From assembly GCA_050084985.1 (NCBI GenBank), contig JBITNC010000001.1, positions 169,198,001 to 169,262,000 of the forward strand: a stretch of 64,000 nt of DNA, in the 5' to 3' direction. The DNA comes from Nageia nagi. Taxonomy: Eukaryota; Pinophyta. This document shows, piece after piece, positions 1-11,860 of the stretch. Positions within the stretch are counted from its first letter, which is position 1; each line of letters starts with the position of its first letter. A model generated the notes under the pieces. It was not told where the DNA came from and did not search any database. It saw only the letters and a list, made by a program, of their open reading frames with translations. The position numbers were made by a program, and so were the translations under genes.

Positions 1-2680
1 ATCTTAACTGCTTAATTGCTGGTACATTTTGCATATTTACATCAATTATAGCCATGGGAGTAGTGTTCAGTTGCCCTTCTTTGAAAGGCATCTATGTTAT
101 TTTAATATCTCCTATCTCTATCACCTTACCAAAAATTCTTGACTGTTTCTCAAGAAGCATAGGAGGCTTATTAACAAAAGTTGCCAAATCAATGGGCTCT
201 AGAATTTGTGTAGAATAAATAGATTTTATTTTCTCTTTTGAGGCTATAGGAATCAAAGAATGGGGAGGAGTAATTCCACTTAAAGTAGATGTCACAACCT
301 GTTGGGTGGGTTGTGACTATTGGGGAGGTGTCACATCTTGAACTTCTATTTCTTCCTCTACCTCTTTTGTGACCTTATCTTCATCATAAGCTTTGTCCAT
401 TAGGTTAAAGTCTTTCTTCTTTTTGGATTCATCATCATCATCATCTCTCGATCCTCCTTTAAGTGTAGTTACAGATTTACTAGCTCCAAGTACATTTCCC
501 CTACCTTATTGAGTTTAGGTTTGCTCTTTTTTTGAGGTTTGTTCTTGCACTTGGGCTCCTTGTGTAGCACTAGTGTCTACATCTTGTAGCTCTCTTAACT
601 CTTTTGTATTAAAAATCCTTACCTCTTTTTCCACTACATTTGGAAGTTCTTTTATAGCCTTTGAAGGTGGAGGTATAGTTGTTTATGATTGTGACCTTAT
701 TGTAGTGGTTCGAGGCTTTTTTACAGGCCTCTCTTTTTTTCTTGAGGTTTGTTATTTTTGAGCAAGGGTTTGAATTTTTTTTCTTCTTTAGAGAAGGATC
801 CCGAGAAGAGGTGGTAGTGTCTAAGAGATTTTGCTCTCCCTTATTTGAAAGCTCAATCATGTTGGATGATTATTCTACCTATATTGGCCTTACTCTTGTA
901 GCAAATTTTCTTTGAAAATGAGGAGGAAGGGACTGTCTCAACTCTAGAAAGGGATCTTTGGCATATTCAACCTCTCAGGACTTATTATATTTGAATTTCT
1001 CAAATAATTCACTCTCTATGTGGTGAAGTTTTATTGTATACTCAAATGTGAACTTTGTAAAATAATAAATTTTATTAGGATCTCACCCAAGATTTGCTAA
1101 CTAGGTGAGGACTTCTAGGTTGAGGATAAAATCTTATCTCTTATTTTCTCAATTTATGTATTTTCTTATCCCTTCAAAGGCCATCCAAGCCTTATTTAGG
1201 GGTTTGAACTCCCAATCAGGGTACACTTCTACCTCTTGTTCAATTTTATTTACAAAATATTCTATATGAGACCTACTCTTATGGGTAAAAGCTGGATATT
1301 TTTTTCTTGACCTTATTACTTGGGTCATTTCTCCTAAAGGGTCATAATTCTATGGAACTTCCACCATATCTAATTTAAAATTCTATACAATGAATTCAAC
1401 TATACTATCTTTACATCCTATTTTTAAAAGAGTAAAATTTTTAGTAGAAGCTTGTATATCTACAATAGATTTAAAATTACCCTCGAACCCATATTTGGTT
1501 TTTATGGCACAAATTTACCTTTCCATTTCTATTGAATACAGTTGGGGGTTTACATACTTGGGTAATAAATAAAGTGTCTCAAAATACCCATACCTGATTA
1601 TTATGATGCGATCTCTTAAGAAGTACTAGTCATCAATTTTGTTTCCTCCCTATAGCTCCCTTATTGCACTTTTACACATTATTTTGGGGAGTTTTTCATT
1701 CAAAATTTATATTGATATTGCATAGAACTTATCCATGAACTCATAGTATGATCCATGCAACTTACTCAAAATTGATGCCATTAGATCGATTGGTACTGGT
1801 GCAGCATTGAGATTCATTGGTTGAACTAGCAGCCCTACCTTTATAACTTTATCAAGATTTTGATGGATGAAGAGCCACCAAATATATGAAGAGTGTTTAA
1901 AGTCTAATTTTTCAATTTTGAATAGACACCTCTTTATTTCATTGGTAATGAAAGTTGGGAAGTCATAGTAGACATGAGCTTTTGTAATATTAGAAGCCAT
2001 ACGTACCATGGCTTCATCTACTTCAATCTATGTTTTCTTTTCTAGGATAACTACCAATGCTTACAATATTTTTCTATCCTTTTTTCTTACAAATAAGGCT
2101 ATTTGATAGCTTGGCTAGAGTTGGGCCATTCTACTATCTTGATATCTTTCGCTAATCCAACTCACCATCTCATCTTGATTAACATAGAAGTCATTCTTCT
2201 CCTTTTTTAAATCAATTCATTTCTTCACATGAAAAGTATAATCAACTGGAACAATAAATGCATGGATGATGGAATCATAAGATTAATCCAGTACTACTTC
2301 AAACTTTGGCTCTGATGCATCTCCCTCTTCTAAGTTCTTGAACATTCCTATTTAATAACCCTTATGGTGATGTCTGTGTGCTAATGAGTACAACAACTTG
2401 GGGAAAGTAAATAACTCATAGGGCACATAATAAGTTAGGCCCTTGCTAATCATGATGTCCCTTTTTGAATGGGCTAGTGAATTCCCTTTTTTGATGACCT
2501 CAAATGTCATGTGCTATAGAAGAATGTGGTTGGAGTCAGCTCTCCATGTGTCCATGTTATTGATCACCCCCTCTTAGTCCAATTTACTTTTAGGTAATTC
2601 TCAAGATATTCTTCTTGCATGGTTAGAAGATCAACATTGAATTATTCTATTTTAGCTACAGAGGATGATTGAGAAGTTGC
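1..2680 (-). pseudogene. Extra ORF downstream of integrase in G1, function unknown
   Basis: This is a broken sense-strand reading region between integrase and the off-window 3' LTR. It begins near 2680 (minus) with MATSQSSSVAK. It includes a piece at 1707-2009 with SSYIWWLFIHQN and one at about 1380-1700 with LLPKYVNPQLYSIEMER. These align in order with ASYIVWLVINQN and LLPTHVTDWIFSIEYRR in the extra ORF of G2 (45965-49437). Further along (about 300-860) it is rich in acidic and lysine runs, then has a Pro/Ser/Thr stretch, again as in G2. I recognise no known domain. Shared order and motifs in two diverged elements show it was once a real gene of this family. Confidence 0.6.
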
Positions 2681-3299
2681 CATGGTATCAACACCCTTTA
2701 TTGAACCTCTAATTATTGTTTGAAAATGATAATCTAAGCTATGTAAGGTCTTGAAACTTTTTATCTCTTGATTCAATTCAGTTCTAAAATCTATAAGTTT
2801 TGAATGCTCTGAAGACTTGTGTGCTTGAAATCAACTAAGTGTTGAACTAGAGGGTATGAGGGGAATTTTATTCATCCAAGGTTGGTGAGATTTCCATGAA
2901 TGGAAATTAATATTTAAGGATCTTGAGACCTATGCATTGTATGGATTGAGCTGGCATAAGTTGGATAAGTAGTTTCAAAGCATGCCAGACTTACTTTGTG
3001 GTACTTATGTGATGGTTTATGAAATTCAAAGAAATCTTTCCTTAAGTGCTACCTTATTTAGTTGATGGTTGAGCACTGCATTGAAATTAACTCTTGGTCA
3101 AGCTGAATTAATGCTGAACATTAATAGCTACCTACTTTTTGAGAACTATGTAGAAGATGTACAAGTACCTCTTTTTTTTAAAACTATTTACAATATACAT
3201 TGCTTCGCAGGTACTAGAAGATCATCTCATCACCTAGTAATGTTTCAAATAGATCTTGTTGATGGGAACAGGTAATTCTTGAGACCCAGTAATAGCTTG

Positions 3300-4400
3300 C
3301 ATGGCTTGAGTGATGATGTAAGGTCCACTCTAAAGAGAATCAATTTTTTGGTGTCTTCCAAGCTTTTCTCTTTTCTCATCCCATTTGAGGACAATATCAC
3401 CTTGTTCAAACATCACCCAAGAAGACTTTTTCTTATCAAACCACTTCTTAACAATGTGCTAGTGATGCTATAATGATTCATATGCTTTATTTTGATCTTT
3501 CTCCAATTTCAAGAGCTAGCTATACCTAGATTGTATTGGCTCAAAGTGATGGTCTTCTATTTCTTATAGGATTTTCAATGCTAGTAACTCCATGTATATT
3601 GGCAACATAGGTATTTTACCATATACCAATGCATATGGGAATGTCTTTATTACTGATTTTATACTAATCCTATCTACCCATAATGCAAAGTCTAATTATG
3701 TATGCCATTGTCTAGGATTCCCTTCAATTGTTCTCTTGATGATCCAAGTTAGATTTTTATAGTTGATTTGGCTAACCCATTACCTTATAGGTAATAGTTT
3801 GAAGAGAATAACTATTACACTCCATATTGAGCCATAAAGCTTGACAAATTACCTCTAATAAATTTGAAGCCATTATCTGACACAATAGTCTATGGGATTC
3901 CAAAGTAAGTGATTATCCTTTTAATCATTTCTACCATCGCTTCTTGATCTATATTTTTACATGGCATAACCTCTGACTATATACTAAAGTAATCTATTGC
4001 AATCAAAATAAATTTGTGGCCTACCAAGGAATTCAAGTTTATAACACCAATGAAGTTTATAACCCATTATTAAAAGGGTTCTTCGACTACCATAGATTTA
4101 AGAGGCATTGCAACTTGTCTCCTCTTTCTCACAAATCTATTGCATTTGTCACATTCTTGAGAAATCTTGAATGAATCTTAAAATATAGTGGGCCAATAAT
4201 ATCTAACTTGTAATACTTTTGCTACTATAATTGGTCCATTATAATGCCCTCTAAATAATCCATAATAAAATTCATGCAACAAGATTCATCTTGAGTCACA
4301 CATCTTAGTAGGGTTTGATCAAAAACATTTCTGTACAAATGGTCATTTATCATGATAAACTTAAGGGCATACAACTTGAATCTCTTACTTTGAAATCTAT
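3300..4400 (-). pseudogene. Integrase remnant of G1
   Basis: Translation of the minus strand shows a degenerate Ty3-type integrase. The N-terminal zinc-binding part lies near 4100-4350. The C-terminal half of the catalytic core includes LWVDRISIKSVIKTFPYALVYG (about 3640-3720), which matches the usual 'W..R.....TG.SPF.LVYG' region of plant Ty3 integrases. Several stops interrupt it. It lies directly downstream of RT/RNase H, as expected for Ty3 order. Confidence 0.65.
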
Positions 4401-4559
4401 CTAGAGCTTCAGGGCACTTTCCCGTTTAGAAATAAAATATGATTTGTTTAATCTAATCACTTTCTTGATTGAGTTGCTATTCATTCTCCATAAGTGTGAT
4501 CATATATGAAGCTTTAGCTATATTTTTAAAAAGATCCTTGCCTATGATCAGCTTGGTTG

Positions 4560-5830
4560 GCTTAATTTCTATATCATATTCTATTATTTTAGTAATTTAA
4601 CCAACCTTTCCTTCACCTAGATATCCTTGTATAACATAATTTTTTACATTTGGATGGATAGTAAATACAAAGATTCTATTATGGTAGACATAATGCTTGA
4701 GTTTTTTAAGCCCCTTCATTATGGAAAACACTTATTTTTCAATAAATGAGTACCTTTTCTAATGTTAATGCAGTGTTTGACTATGAAAGGCAATCAAATG
4801 TTCTTTATTGTTGTTATCCTTTTATGCTAAAATTGTAGCAATGCTTCTATCTACTCTATGTGCATACATGATGAAATATTTTTCCATAGCAAGATTTTTA
4901 AGCATAGAAGCTTCTATTATAGCCTTTTTTATTTCTTTGAAGGCTATTTTTTCTTCATATGACCAATAAAATATATTATGTTTCTTTAGAATTGAAGTGA
5001 TTGAGGATACAATCTCTGAAAAATTATTGATGATTTTTTTAACAAAATTGATTTGGCCAAGGAAAGATTGCAAGGTTTTCTTATTGGAGGAAAGTGGCAA
5101 TGCTTCTATAGCTTTTACTTTATCTGGATCCATCGCGCTAGTCCCTCTTTTGAGATAATGTGGCCAAGTAATTTTCCTTGGTTGACCATAAAAATTGATT
5201 TTTTTGGATTTATTGAATGTCAAATTTCATGCATCTTTCAAAGACTTATCATAGATATTCTAGGTGATCATTTCTGCTTCTAATGAAAACTATGATATCA
5301 TCTAGATAAATCAGTATAATCTTATTTATTAGTTTGCCAAATGCATGATCCATAGCTCTTTGAAAGGTATCTCTTGCATTAGAAATACCAAATGGCATTT
5401 TTTGAAAAGCAAATATCCCCCATTTAGTTGTAAATGCAATTTTGAATTGATCTTCATCTTTCACCCAAATCTAGTTAAATTCTAAGTAACCATCAATCAT
5501 TGAAAAATAGTAAGCTTTGGCTATTGTATGCAAGATTTTCTCCATATAAGGAAGAGGATAATTGTCTTTAAGAGACACTTTATTTAAATTTTTAACATCA
5601 ACATAGAGTTTGATTTCTCCAATTTTCTTTCTAACAAGAACTAGATTTGCAACCAAAGAAGAATGCTTGATAGGATAAATAATTTTTGAATCAAGTAGCT
5701 TGACTAACTCTTATTTCATAGCTTTCTTAATTTTTGGGTTGAATGGTTTTTTATTTTGCTTGTATGGTTTGACATCTGATTCAAGCTCAATTGTATGTTG
5801 GATGACACTCTTGTCATATGTCTTAAGATC
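4560..5830 (-). pseudogene. Reverse transcriptase and RNase H remnant of G1
   Basis: This is a Ty3-type RT in minus-strand pieces. VANLVLVRKKIGEIKLYVDVKNLN at 5471-5656 is the fingers region, with DVKNLN for the usual D.R.LN. FAFQKMPFGISNARDTFQRAMD and the catalytic IYLDD lie at 5249-5464. The connection region (SNKKTLQSFLGQINF) and the start of the tethered RNase H (about 4822-5100) follow. The YLDD aspartates are present, but stops and frameshifts separate the pieces. RT begins only after an RNase H-like domain at 6200-6680, which is an unusual order (see findings). Confidence 0.85.
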
Positions 5831-6199
5831 ATCATAAGTTTAGGAAATTACTTGGGAAAATTTATGATAAATTTGAGATATGACAACTTTTTCTATATCA
5901 GAATACTTTGAAACAAATTTTATATACTTTTCAGGCTCTACTTTCAGCTCAACATAATTCTTCTTTAGAATGGCCACAAACTTAGCTTTTTGGACATCTT
6001 TTGAATCAAATAGTCTTTCAAATAAGAGCAATCCTTTTGGTATAACATTGTTTCTAAATTGAATAACATTTGATTCTTGAAAATAATTAAGCATTTCTTG
6101 AATACCAAAAGTGTGAGCCACTACTTCATCCATAAGGAAATTCATAATATACTCATCAGAGTCAAATACTTGCCAAAAATTTGTAGCATCAGGTATTGA

Positions 6200-6680
6200 A
6201 AGCCTACATTGAACTTTGACTCCAAGAGCTCCTTTTTTATAATGAGCATGATTATAACATGCTCCTCTTTTAGCAAGTGCATCAACTATTTGGTTGTACC
6301 TTCTAGGAATAGATATAAAATTGATACCCAAGAATGATTTTAATAAATTTCACACTCTATTCCTGTAGTTCTTCAGATAATTATGTTTTGCATTAATCTA
6401 ATTTTTTATCTATTTAATGATCAATTCTAAATCACCATGTACAATTAGGCACCTAATGCCTATACTAATTACTTTAGATAACCTTAAACAAAGGGTTTCA
6501 TACTTAATAGCATTATTTGTACCAATAAATGTGAATCGAAAGGAGAATCTTTTAGTATTTCCATTTGGATATTTGAACATCACTCTAGCTCCACATCTAT
6601 GTTTGCATCAGGATCCATCAAAATACATTGTCCATATCTCATGTTCTTTATCAGCAGTGATTAAGATTGGCTAAATTTTT
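6200..6680 (-). pseudogene. RNase H-like domain upstream of RT in G1
   Basis: The minus strand reads EIWTMYFDGS then, after a stop, CGARVMFKYPNGNTKRFSF, followed by NNAIKYETLCL, LIVHGDLELI and SIPRRYNQIVDALAKRGA. This is the RNase H fold signature with its acidic residues (D in FDGS, E in YET, D in GDL, D in VDALAK). It aligns with the G2 domain at 42064-42480. It sits between protease and RT, not in the usual place after RT. I take it to be the second, 'archaeal-type' RNase H known from the Tat clade; that assignment is inference. Confidence 0.75.
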
Positions 6681-6879
6681 TCATATAAATAATAATTTCT
6701 CATACTAGCATCTATGACATGATAATTCAGATCATTTGCTAAAAGAAATTTAGTTGTTAGTAGTGATTCCTTTAGTGTGTCTCTTTCAAATACTTCCATT
6801 GGTTATGGATCATTCATACAATTTTATTCAGTGATCCTTTTGAGATGGACAATTTTGTGCCTTCATTCAAAATTTTTAC

Positions 6880-7290
6880 TTATTTATCTTGAAAAGGAAG
6901 TAAAAGGTGATTGTAGTCTAAAGCTAGGTATCCTTCTAATTTAGTACTAAATTCTTTGAAAAGACATATTTTGAATAAAGGTGGAAGATCAACTACAATA
7001 ATATCTTAGAGAACATGAATATCAGAGAAAGTATTCAAAGTTATTTGAACTTCTTTGACACTACCAACTACATTTACTGAAAAAGAATCTAATTGTATGA
7101 TATGATTAATACATCTTGTAATAAATATCTTCATTTCATCTACAACAACTTTAGGAATCATAATTATTACAGCTATAGTATCAATTATACAATTGTTCAC
7201 TACCCAACCTTTTAGTCTCAAAGATAAATAGAAAGGTGGAGGTCTTGTTATACCTATTGGAGATGGAGGGACATCTTTAGTCATTACATA
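6880..7290 (-). pseudogene. Aspartic protease remnant of G1
   Basis: The piece at 7006-7284 reads PPPFYLSLRLKGWVVNNC then IIDTIAVIIMIPKVVVDEM. This is the retropepsin core, in which the usual D-[ST]-G-A is DTIA, so the catalytic glycine is lost. Downstream, EGYLALDYNHLLLPFQ matches GGYLAIDYTHYLIP in G2. The protease follows gag and precedes the RNase H-like domain. Confidence 0.7.
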
Positions 7291-8079
7291 GATAAGATTA
7301 TTTTCATTTACTTTTTTTTTTACTATTTCTTAACTTCAAAGCTGCTTGCAAAAAATCTAATTGACCTAGTATCTTTAATGCATCAAATATGATCATCTTA
7401 CAAGGAGTTTTCTTTAATTCTTTCACAATATTGTATATAGCATATAGAATGAATTGACATGGTTTTTCTTGTTGATGTGTTTTGAAATGTTGAGTAGCCT
7501 TTTCTTTATGATAATTAGTAATGAAAGGATATCTCAATGTATTAGGTCTCTCCTTCTCTAGGACTTCTTTTCTAGTTGCAATGGGATTTATTTCAACCAA
7601 GGTATTAGTACCTATATTTGATGGAACAGTATCCAAATTTAATAGAATTTGATATTGTTGGTTCTGTGTTTGAGCTAAGGGAGCCTTAGCTTTCTTAGGT
7701 TTAGGTTGTACTTGAGTGGATGCTCGATATTGCTAAGTGGCTTGGGGTTACTGTGAAACTATTGAAGAAGTTGCTCTAGTTTGAACATAATTTGCTTTTT
7801 TTTCAGCATATCTTGAAAGCTAAAAGTTTACCATTATGAAATTAACAGCAAGATTTGATGTAGGTTCCACCATTTGGTTAAAATGTAAGCCTAATTCTTG
7901 ATGTTGATACATCACATATGAATCTAGAAAGTGAAGAGCTAAACATGGTGGATACCATTCCATAATGCCCAAAGTAACACTATTTGTAGAGCTATTCATA
8001 ATAGCATTTTCAATTATTTTAAGAGGATTTATCTATTCTGGTTGGTAGACCTTGGGCTGGAATCTTATTTGATACTAAT

Positions 8080-9150
8080 TATCATATCTTATATAGTTAA
8101 AATCATGATTCTACTTTTTTTGCAAAATGAGATTATTGGTTAGATTCCTGATAGTTACCTCCAACTACCTTATTCTTTTCTCTTCTTAAGATTTAGGTTC
8201 AGTACTAGTACTTATGAATGCAAGAGTAGGTAATGCTGGTAACTAGTTTTGGATAATAGGTTTACGAGGAGGTGGTAAGGCCAAAACTCCATGGTGACCT
8301 ATTTGTGGAGCCTATTTAGAAGATAAATTCAAAAATAAAGGTATGATTATTCTAGGCTACATTTTACCAGAGGACACCAGGGTATGTTCTGTAATTTTTG
8401 GTATTTGGTAAATATGTGGAAATGTATCTCTTGACATAACAATTAGCATATTGAGGTCAAGAAGGAAGGCCTTCTTGTAATACACTAGAGCTTATGCATT
8501 TATTAGTCTAATCCTTACTGGTATGGATTTTCATGTTCTTTCAAATTTGATATTGAAATCATCAATGGATTCATGAGGATGTCTTTTGATACATGATATA
8601 AGGCTAAGGAATATGCTATCATCACCATCTGTAGCAAATCCTTTTATTAAAGCCTGACATAACTCTCCCTATGAATTTATAGATTAAAGGTTAAGAGTTC
8701 TGAACCACTCAATTGCTTTGCCCTTAAAAGAGTGTGATAGTAATCTAGTAATCATAATTTCATCACTAATATCAAAGCTTGAAGCTAATAAAGATACATC
8801 TTAATAATGTTCATATGGTGTCTTTTCAAAACCATCATATTTGGGTAAGACTTTGAAAGCTGCTTAAGGTATAGGAGGGGAATTAGCAGCAACAACCATA
8901 GGATAACCATTATTTTAAGAAAAAAAATATGCTAGTTGAGCCATACTTGGAGAATGGGTAGGAGATGAAGGATTTTTAGAGATTGAATCAAATACAATTG
9001 ACAGTGGGATTACCCTTATGGGGACTAAAGGAGATACAACTCGAGAAATCTTTCACCTAGTCCTCCTATGAGGAACTAATAGCTCTTGAAATCTAGGCTA
9101 TCTAAGGGAATTTCTAGCACTACTTTTAGTTAGTCTACGTTCTAGAGGTG
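8080..9150 (-). pseudogene. Gag (capsid) remnant of G1
   Basis: Minus-strand translation gives PIP, a stop, AAFKVLPKYDGFEKTPYEHY, then DVSLLASSFDISDEIMITRL, SHSFKGKAIEWFRTL and SINSWGEL. It aligns with the G2 gag (TLPKFDATTEKTAYEHY, QSFEGRVLDWYRSL, SITSWAQL) and with the Retrotrans_gag family, whose hallmark is a conserved W[FY]..L followed by I.SW..L. At least three stops are present. It lies just downstream of the PBS. Confidence 0.75.
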
Positions 9151-9175
9151 CCAAGGTTCAAAACATTGACTGGTT

Positions 9176-9191
9176 GATAGCAAAGTCACCA
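9176..9191 (-). other. Primer-binding site of G1
   Basis: The minus strand reads TGGTGACTTTGCTATC one base after the 5' LTR. G2 has TGGTGACTCTGCTAGA in the same position. Both resemble the TGGCGACTCTGCT type of PBS that I recall from plant Tat elements, with C-to-T decay; the primer tRNA is not proven here. Confidence 0.6.
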
Positions 9192-9192
9192 A

Positions 9193-10297
9193 TAAGGTTA
9201 AAAGAACCTTATAATCTTGAAGGATTTAATTGATAGCCCACTAGATGAGGCTATCAGGCCTAACTATGCCTGCTAAATATGGAATTTAGCTCATTTGTCC
9301 CATAGAGTGTGCTAAAAATAGAACTAGCTACTATTGATTAGTATAGCGTAACCTCAAAGGGTTTGTTCTAGTTGTGTTCTCCACTACCTACAATGGTAGG
9401 TTCTTTGAAAGAGCAGAAGGTGGTGGGGATGCGCTTGTGTTTGTTTTCTCAATCTCTGATTTATAGATTGATTCTTATCTATATTTAAGGTTAAAAGTAA
9501 TTAGAAAGAAATAAAAAGAGAGAGTTATAGGAAAAAGGTAAGTAAATAAAAAGAGATTTAAAATAAGAAATATACAACCTAAGCATTGCAGCATAGGAAA
9601 TAATCCATGGCCAAAATCAAGAATAGCAAGCTATCTCGCACTTAGGTTCTTGCAATCACAACACAACCACAATTTGAAGAAAACATTTCACACATAACAT
9701 TCACAAAAGCAATAAATAGCCACTTTATTGCAAGAGGGCAAAGTGTTGTCTATTTTTATTATCATATGTGAATATATCTTATAGATTTGAGCAAATTTGC
9801 TAGAATGTCTAACCCTTTTGATATTTAAAAGTTAGCTATTTATACATCCTTCCTTCTTGGGTGGTTATGTTTTATTAATATACATAATTGCTCATATTGA
9901 ATGAAGTAATTAAAATAACACTATTTATAATACATACCACAACTATGCTAGATTGTACATTGAATAAGTACTAATCAATATGACCATTTGGAAATTTGCA
10001 ATTTTTGAACAGTCATATCCATAGAGTTGCAATCCTTCTATCATTTTGTTGAATGATCCTTCTTCAACCTTGTAGCTGATTAAATATGGTATTGTAGCTA
10101 TCTAAATAATTATTTATCTACAAATTGATGGGTACAATTTGGTACTATGTTTTATAAACTGCTATCTACTTCTCTGCAACCTTTATGATCTCTATTGTAG
10201 ATGTCAGTAATTAGAGTAATGGTGGTTGGTAAAAATTATGTCAACTTGGTTTGAGAAAAAACTACCATTGTTATGTGGAAATGAGTTGGTGTCAACA
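9193..10297 (-). repeat. 5' LTR of G1
   Basis: On the minus strand the LTR would begin TGTTGACACC at 10297 and end ..CCTTA at 9193, next to the PBS. The terminal dinucleotides are TG..TA, consistent with an original TG..CA. A TATA box (TATAAATAG, minus) lies at 9836-9844. The partner LTR is outside the window, so the boundaries rest on the TG terminus and PBS alone. Confidence 0.6.
9836..9844 (-). promoter_or_regulatory. TATA box in G1 LTR
   Basis: TATAAATAG on the minus strand, about 455 bp inside the LTR from its TG end, is a plausible Pol II core promoter for G1. No start site can be placed from sequence alone. Confidence 0.5.
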
Positions 10298-11040
10298 CAT
10301 TAGTAGGGCCCTGGAGGTCAAACACTTAAGATAAAGTGGACCCGAGTGTTCCTTCTTATGCATTACTCTTACCTTTGCTTGGTGGGTTCTATTTTCTTCA
10401 TCCGAGCTTTATTGATGATCTAGCTCTTCAAGACCTACTGATTTTAATCAAAAACTATGACATCATTATTTAGAATCGATGGGCTCTATTTGATGTCTTC
10501 ATAAATCTTCATCCACCATTGCTTATTTTGAGACCCGTTGATTTCAATCAAAAATTATGATGTCATCACTCAAATTTAATGGGATCTATTTGATGTCTTC
10601 ATAAATCTTAACCTACCATTGCTTGTTTTGAAACCCATTGATTTCAATAAAAAATTATGATATTGTCACTCAAAATCAATGGGCTCTATTTGATATCTTC
10701 ATAAATCTTCACCCACCATTGGTTGTTTTGAGACCCACTAATTTTAGTCAAAAATTATGATGCCATCACTCAAAATTAATGAGCTCTATTTGATGTCTTC
10801 ATAAATCTTCATCTACCATTGCTTATTTTAGGACCTGCTAATTTCAATCAAAAACTATGACATCATCACTTAGAATTGATGGGCTCTGTTAGATGTCTTG
10901 GATCTAAATTTATACAACTCTCAAAAAATTCTATTAATAATTCTTGAACACTCTAAGGGAATGAATATAACTCCTGGACACTAAGAGAAAGAAATGAAAA
11001 TAAAAAGAATTGATAAGAATAAAAGAATAATTTTGTATTA
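10298..11040. other. Non-coding stretch between G1 and G3
   Basis: Apart from the 100-bp tandem repeat, I see no gene here. The 5' LTR and gag expected for G3 are not recognisable, so this may be the remnant of its 5' region or of the sequence that G1 inserted into. Confidence 0.5.
10432..10900. repeat. Tandem repeat with exact 100-bp period, about 4.7 copies
   Basis: Copies begin at 10432, 10532, 10632, 10732 and 10832, each with a variant of GACCYRYTGATTTCAATCAA followed by a tract ending in GATGTCTTCATAAATCTTC. The spacing is exactly 100 bp throughout, with substitutions but no indels. It lies between the G1 LTR and the first G3 coding trace. No ORF crosses it. It may belong to the untranslated part of G3 or to an older element. 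Confidence 0.9.
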
Positions 11041-11192
11041 CCTTGATTTAGAGTTTAATTATGAAAGAATACAACTTCCTTAAGAAGTTTGGTGACAAGT
11101 TGATGCCTAAGTTTGTACAAAATAAGTACAAGATTACACATTATGATAGTGATAGAAAAGCATGTGCCAATCATATCATGTTAACTATTTAG

Positions 11193-11681
11193 TGAAGGAT
11201 TTGAACTAGATCTAAACAAATCCTTTAGGACCTTAGACTAGGAAACTCAAGTGTACACAAGATAACACAATCACTCAAGATAACACATCAATATAATGTG
11301 GTTCCTCCCTCCTTGGGAGTACATCCACAACTAGTTCTCTTATTCTCAAATCTATGTCTCTCTTACAACTATTCTCTAGCTCTCTCCTACACAACCAAGT
11401 AGAGTAATCTTACTCAAAACTTAGATATGTTTACATGATGAGAGGCCCTCTATTTATAGGTTGAGAGCACCTCCCTAACCTTCCTTTAACCCAAGGGTAA
11501 GGTTAGGGTTACATTAAATTTATCACCAAACTTCAACCTACCAACTAACTCCTTTGGTAAAGTCAAAGTCTACATATTAAAGAATTCTATTAATCACTTA
11601 AGGTATCTACATACCCTTAAGTGATTAATTGAATTTACAAGGAGTCTAGATATTCACAATATTTCATTACAAATTCTAACA
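11193..11681 (-). repeat. Solo LTR of the C2 Copia family
   Basis: Its reverse complement matches the C2 LTR (50700-51207) almost throughout, including the TG/CA ends and the TATAAATAG box. The main difference is a deletion of roughly 20-30 bp in the part after the TATA box; length is 489 versus 508 bp. No internal sequence flanks it, so it is a solo LTR formed by LTR-LTR recombination. It interrupts the G3 protease reading region: the frame before it (ANHIMLTI) and after it (YILDKKLPYDILLSRPW) fit one protein. Confidence 0.9.
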
Positions 11682-11717
11682 CGGTATCAACTAGATCTAA
11701 ACAAATCCTTTATTTAG
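11682..11717. repeat. Short duplicate of the LTR terminus beside the solo LTR
   Basis: Immediately right of the solo LTR lies CTAGATCTAAACAAATCCTT (11692-11711), a second copy of the terminal LTR sequence, then TTTAG (11713-11717). TTTAG also precedes the solo LTR at 11188-11192. TTTAG is therefore a candidate 5-bp target duplication, with about 31 bp of extra LTR-derived filler. Confidence 0.6.
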
Positions 11718-11860
11718 TTGAGACTTAAGATAGTGGAAGCTATGACATATATCCTAGACAAGAAACTCCCCTATGATATCCTTCTTTCAAGACCATGGAT
11801 ACATCCAATGAGGTGTGTACCATCTACATTACATAGATTAATTAAATTTAACCATGATGG
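11715..11860 (+). pseudogene. C-terminal protease remnant of G3
   Basis: The plus strand reads YILDKKLPYDILLSRPWIHP then VPSTLHRLIKF. This matches the 'YDLLLGRPWIH...VPSTLHQ..KF' segment that ends the protease in many plant Ty3/Tat polyproteins. The N-terminal catalytic part is not recognised upstream; the solo LTR insertion splits the region. Confidence 0.6.

Larger units (their letters stand above)
1..10297 (-). mobile_element. Ty3/Tat-like LTR retrotransposon G1, left part outside window
   Basis: This is a degenerate Ty3-type element read on the minus strand. From right to left it shows the 5' LTR (9193-10297), PBS (9176-9191), gag (about 8080-9150), protease (about 6880-7290), an RNase H-like domain (about 6200-6680), RT with RNase H (about 4560-5830), integrase (about 3300-4400) and a long extra ORF (1 to about 2680). 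The 3' LTR lies beyond the left edge. Each domain was recognised by translating the minus strand and comparing it with the G2 element at 38111-59811, which has the same order. Stops and frameshifts occur in every domain, so it is not autonomous today. Confidence 0.85.
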
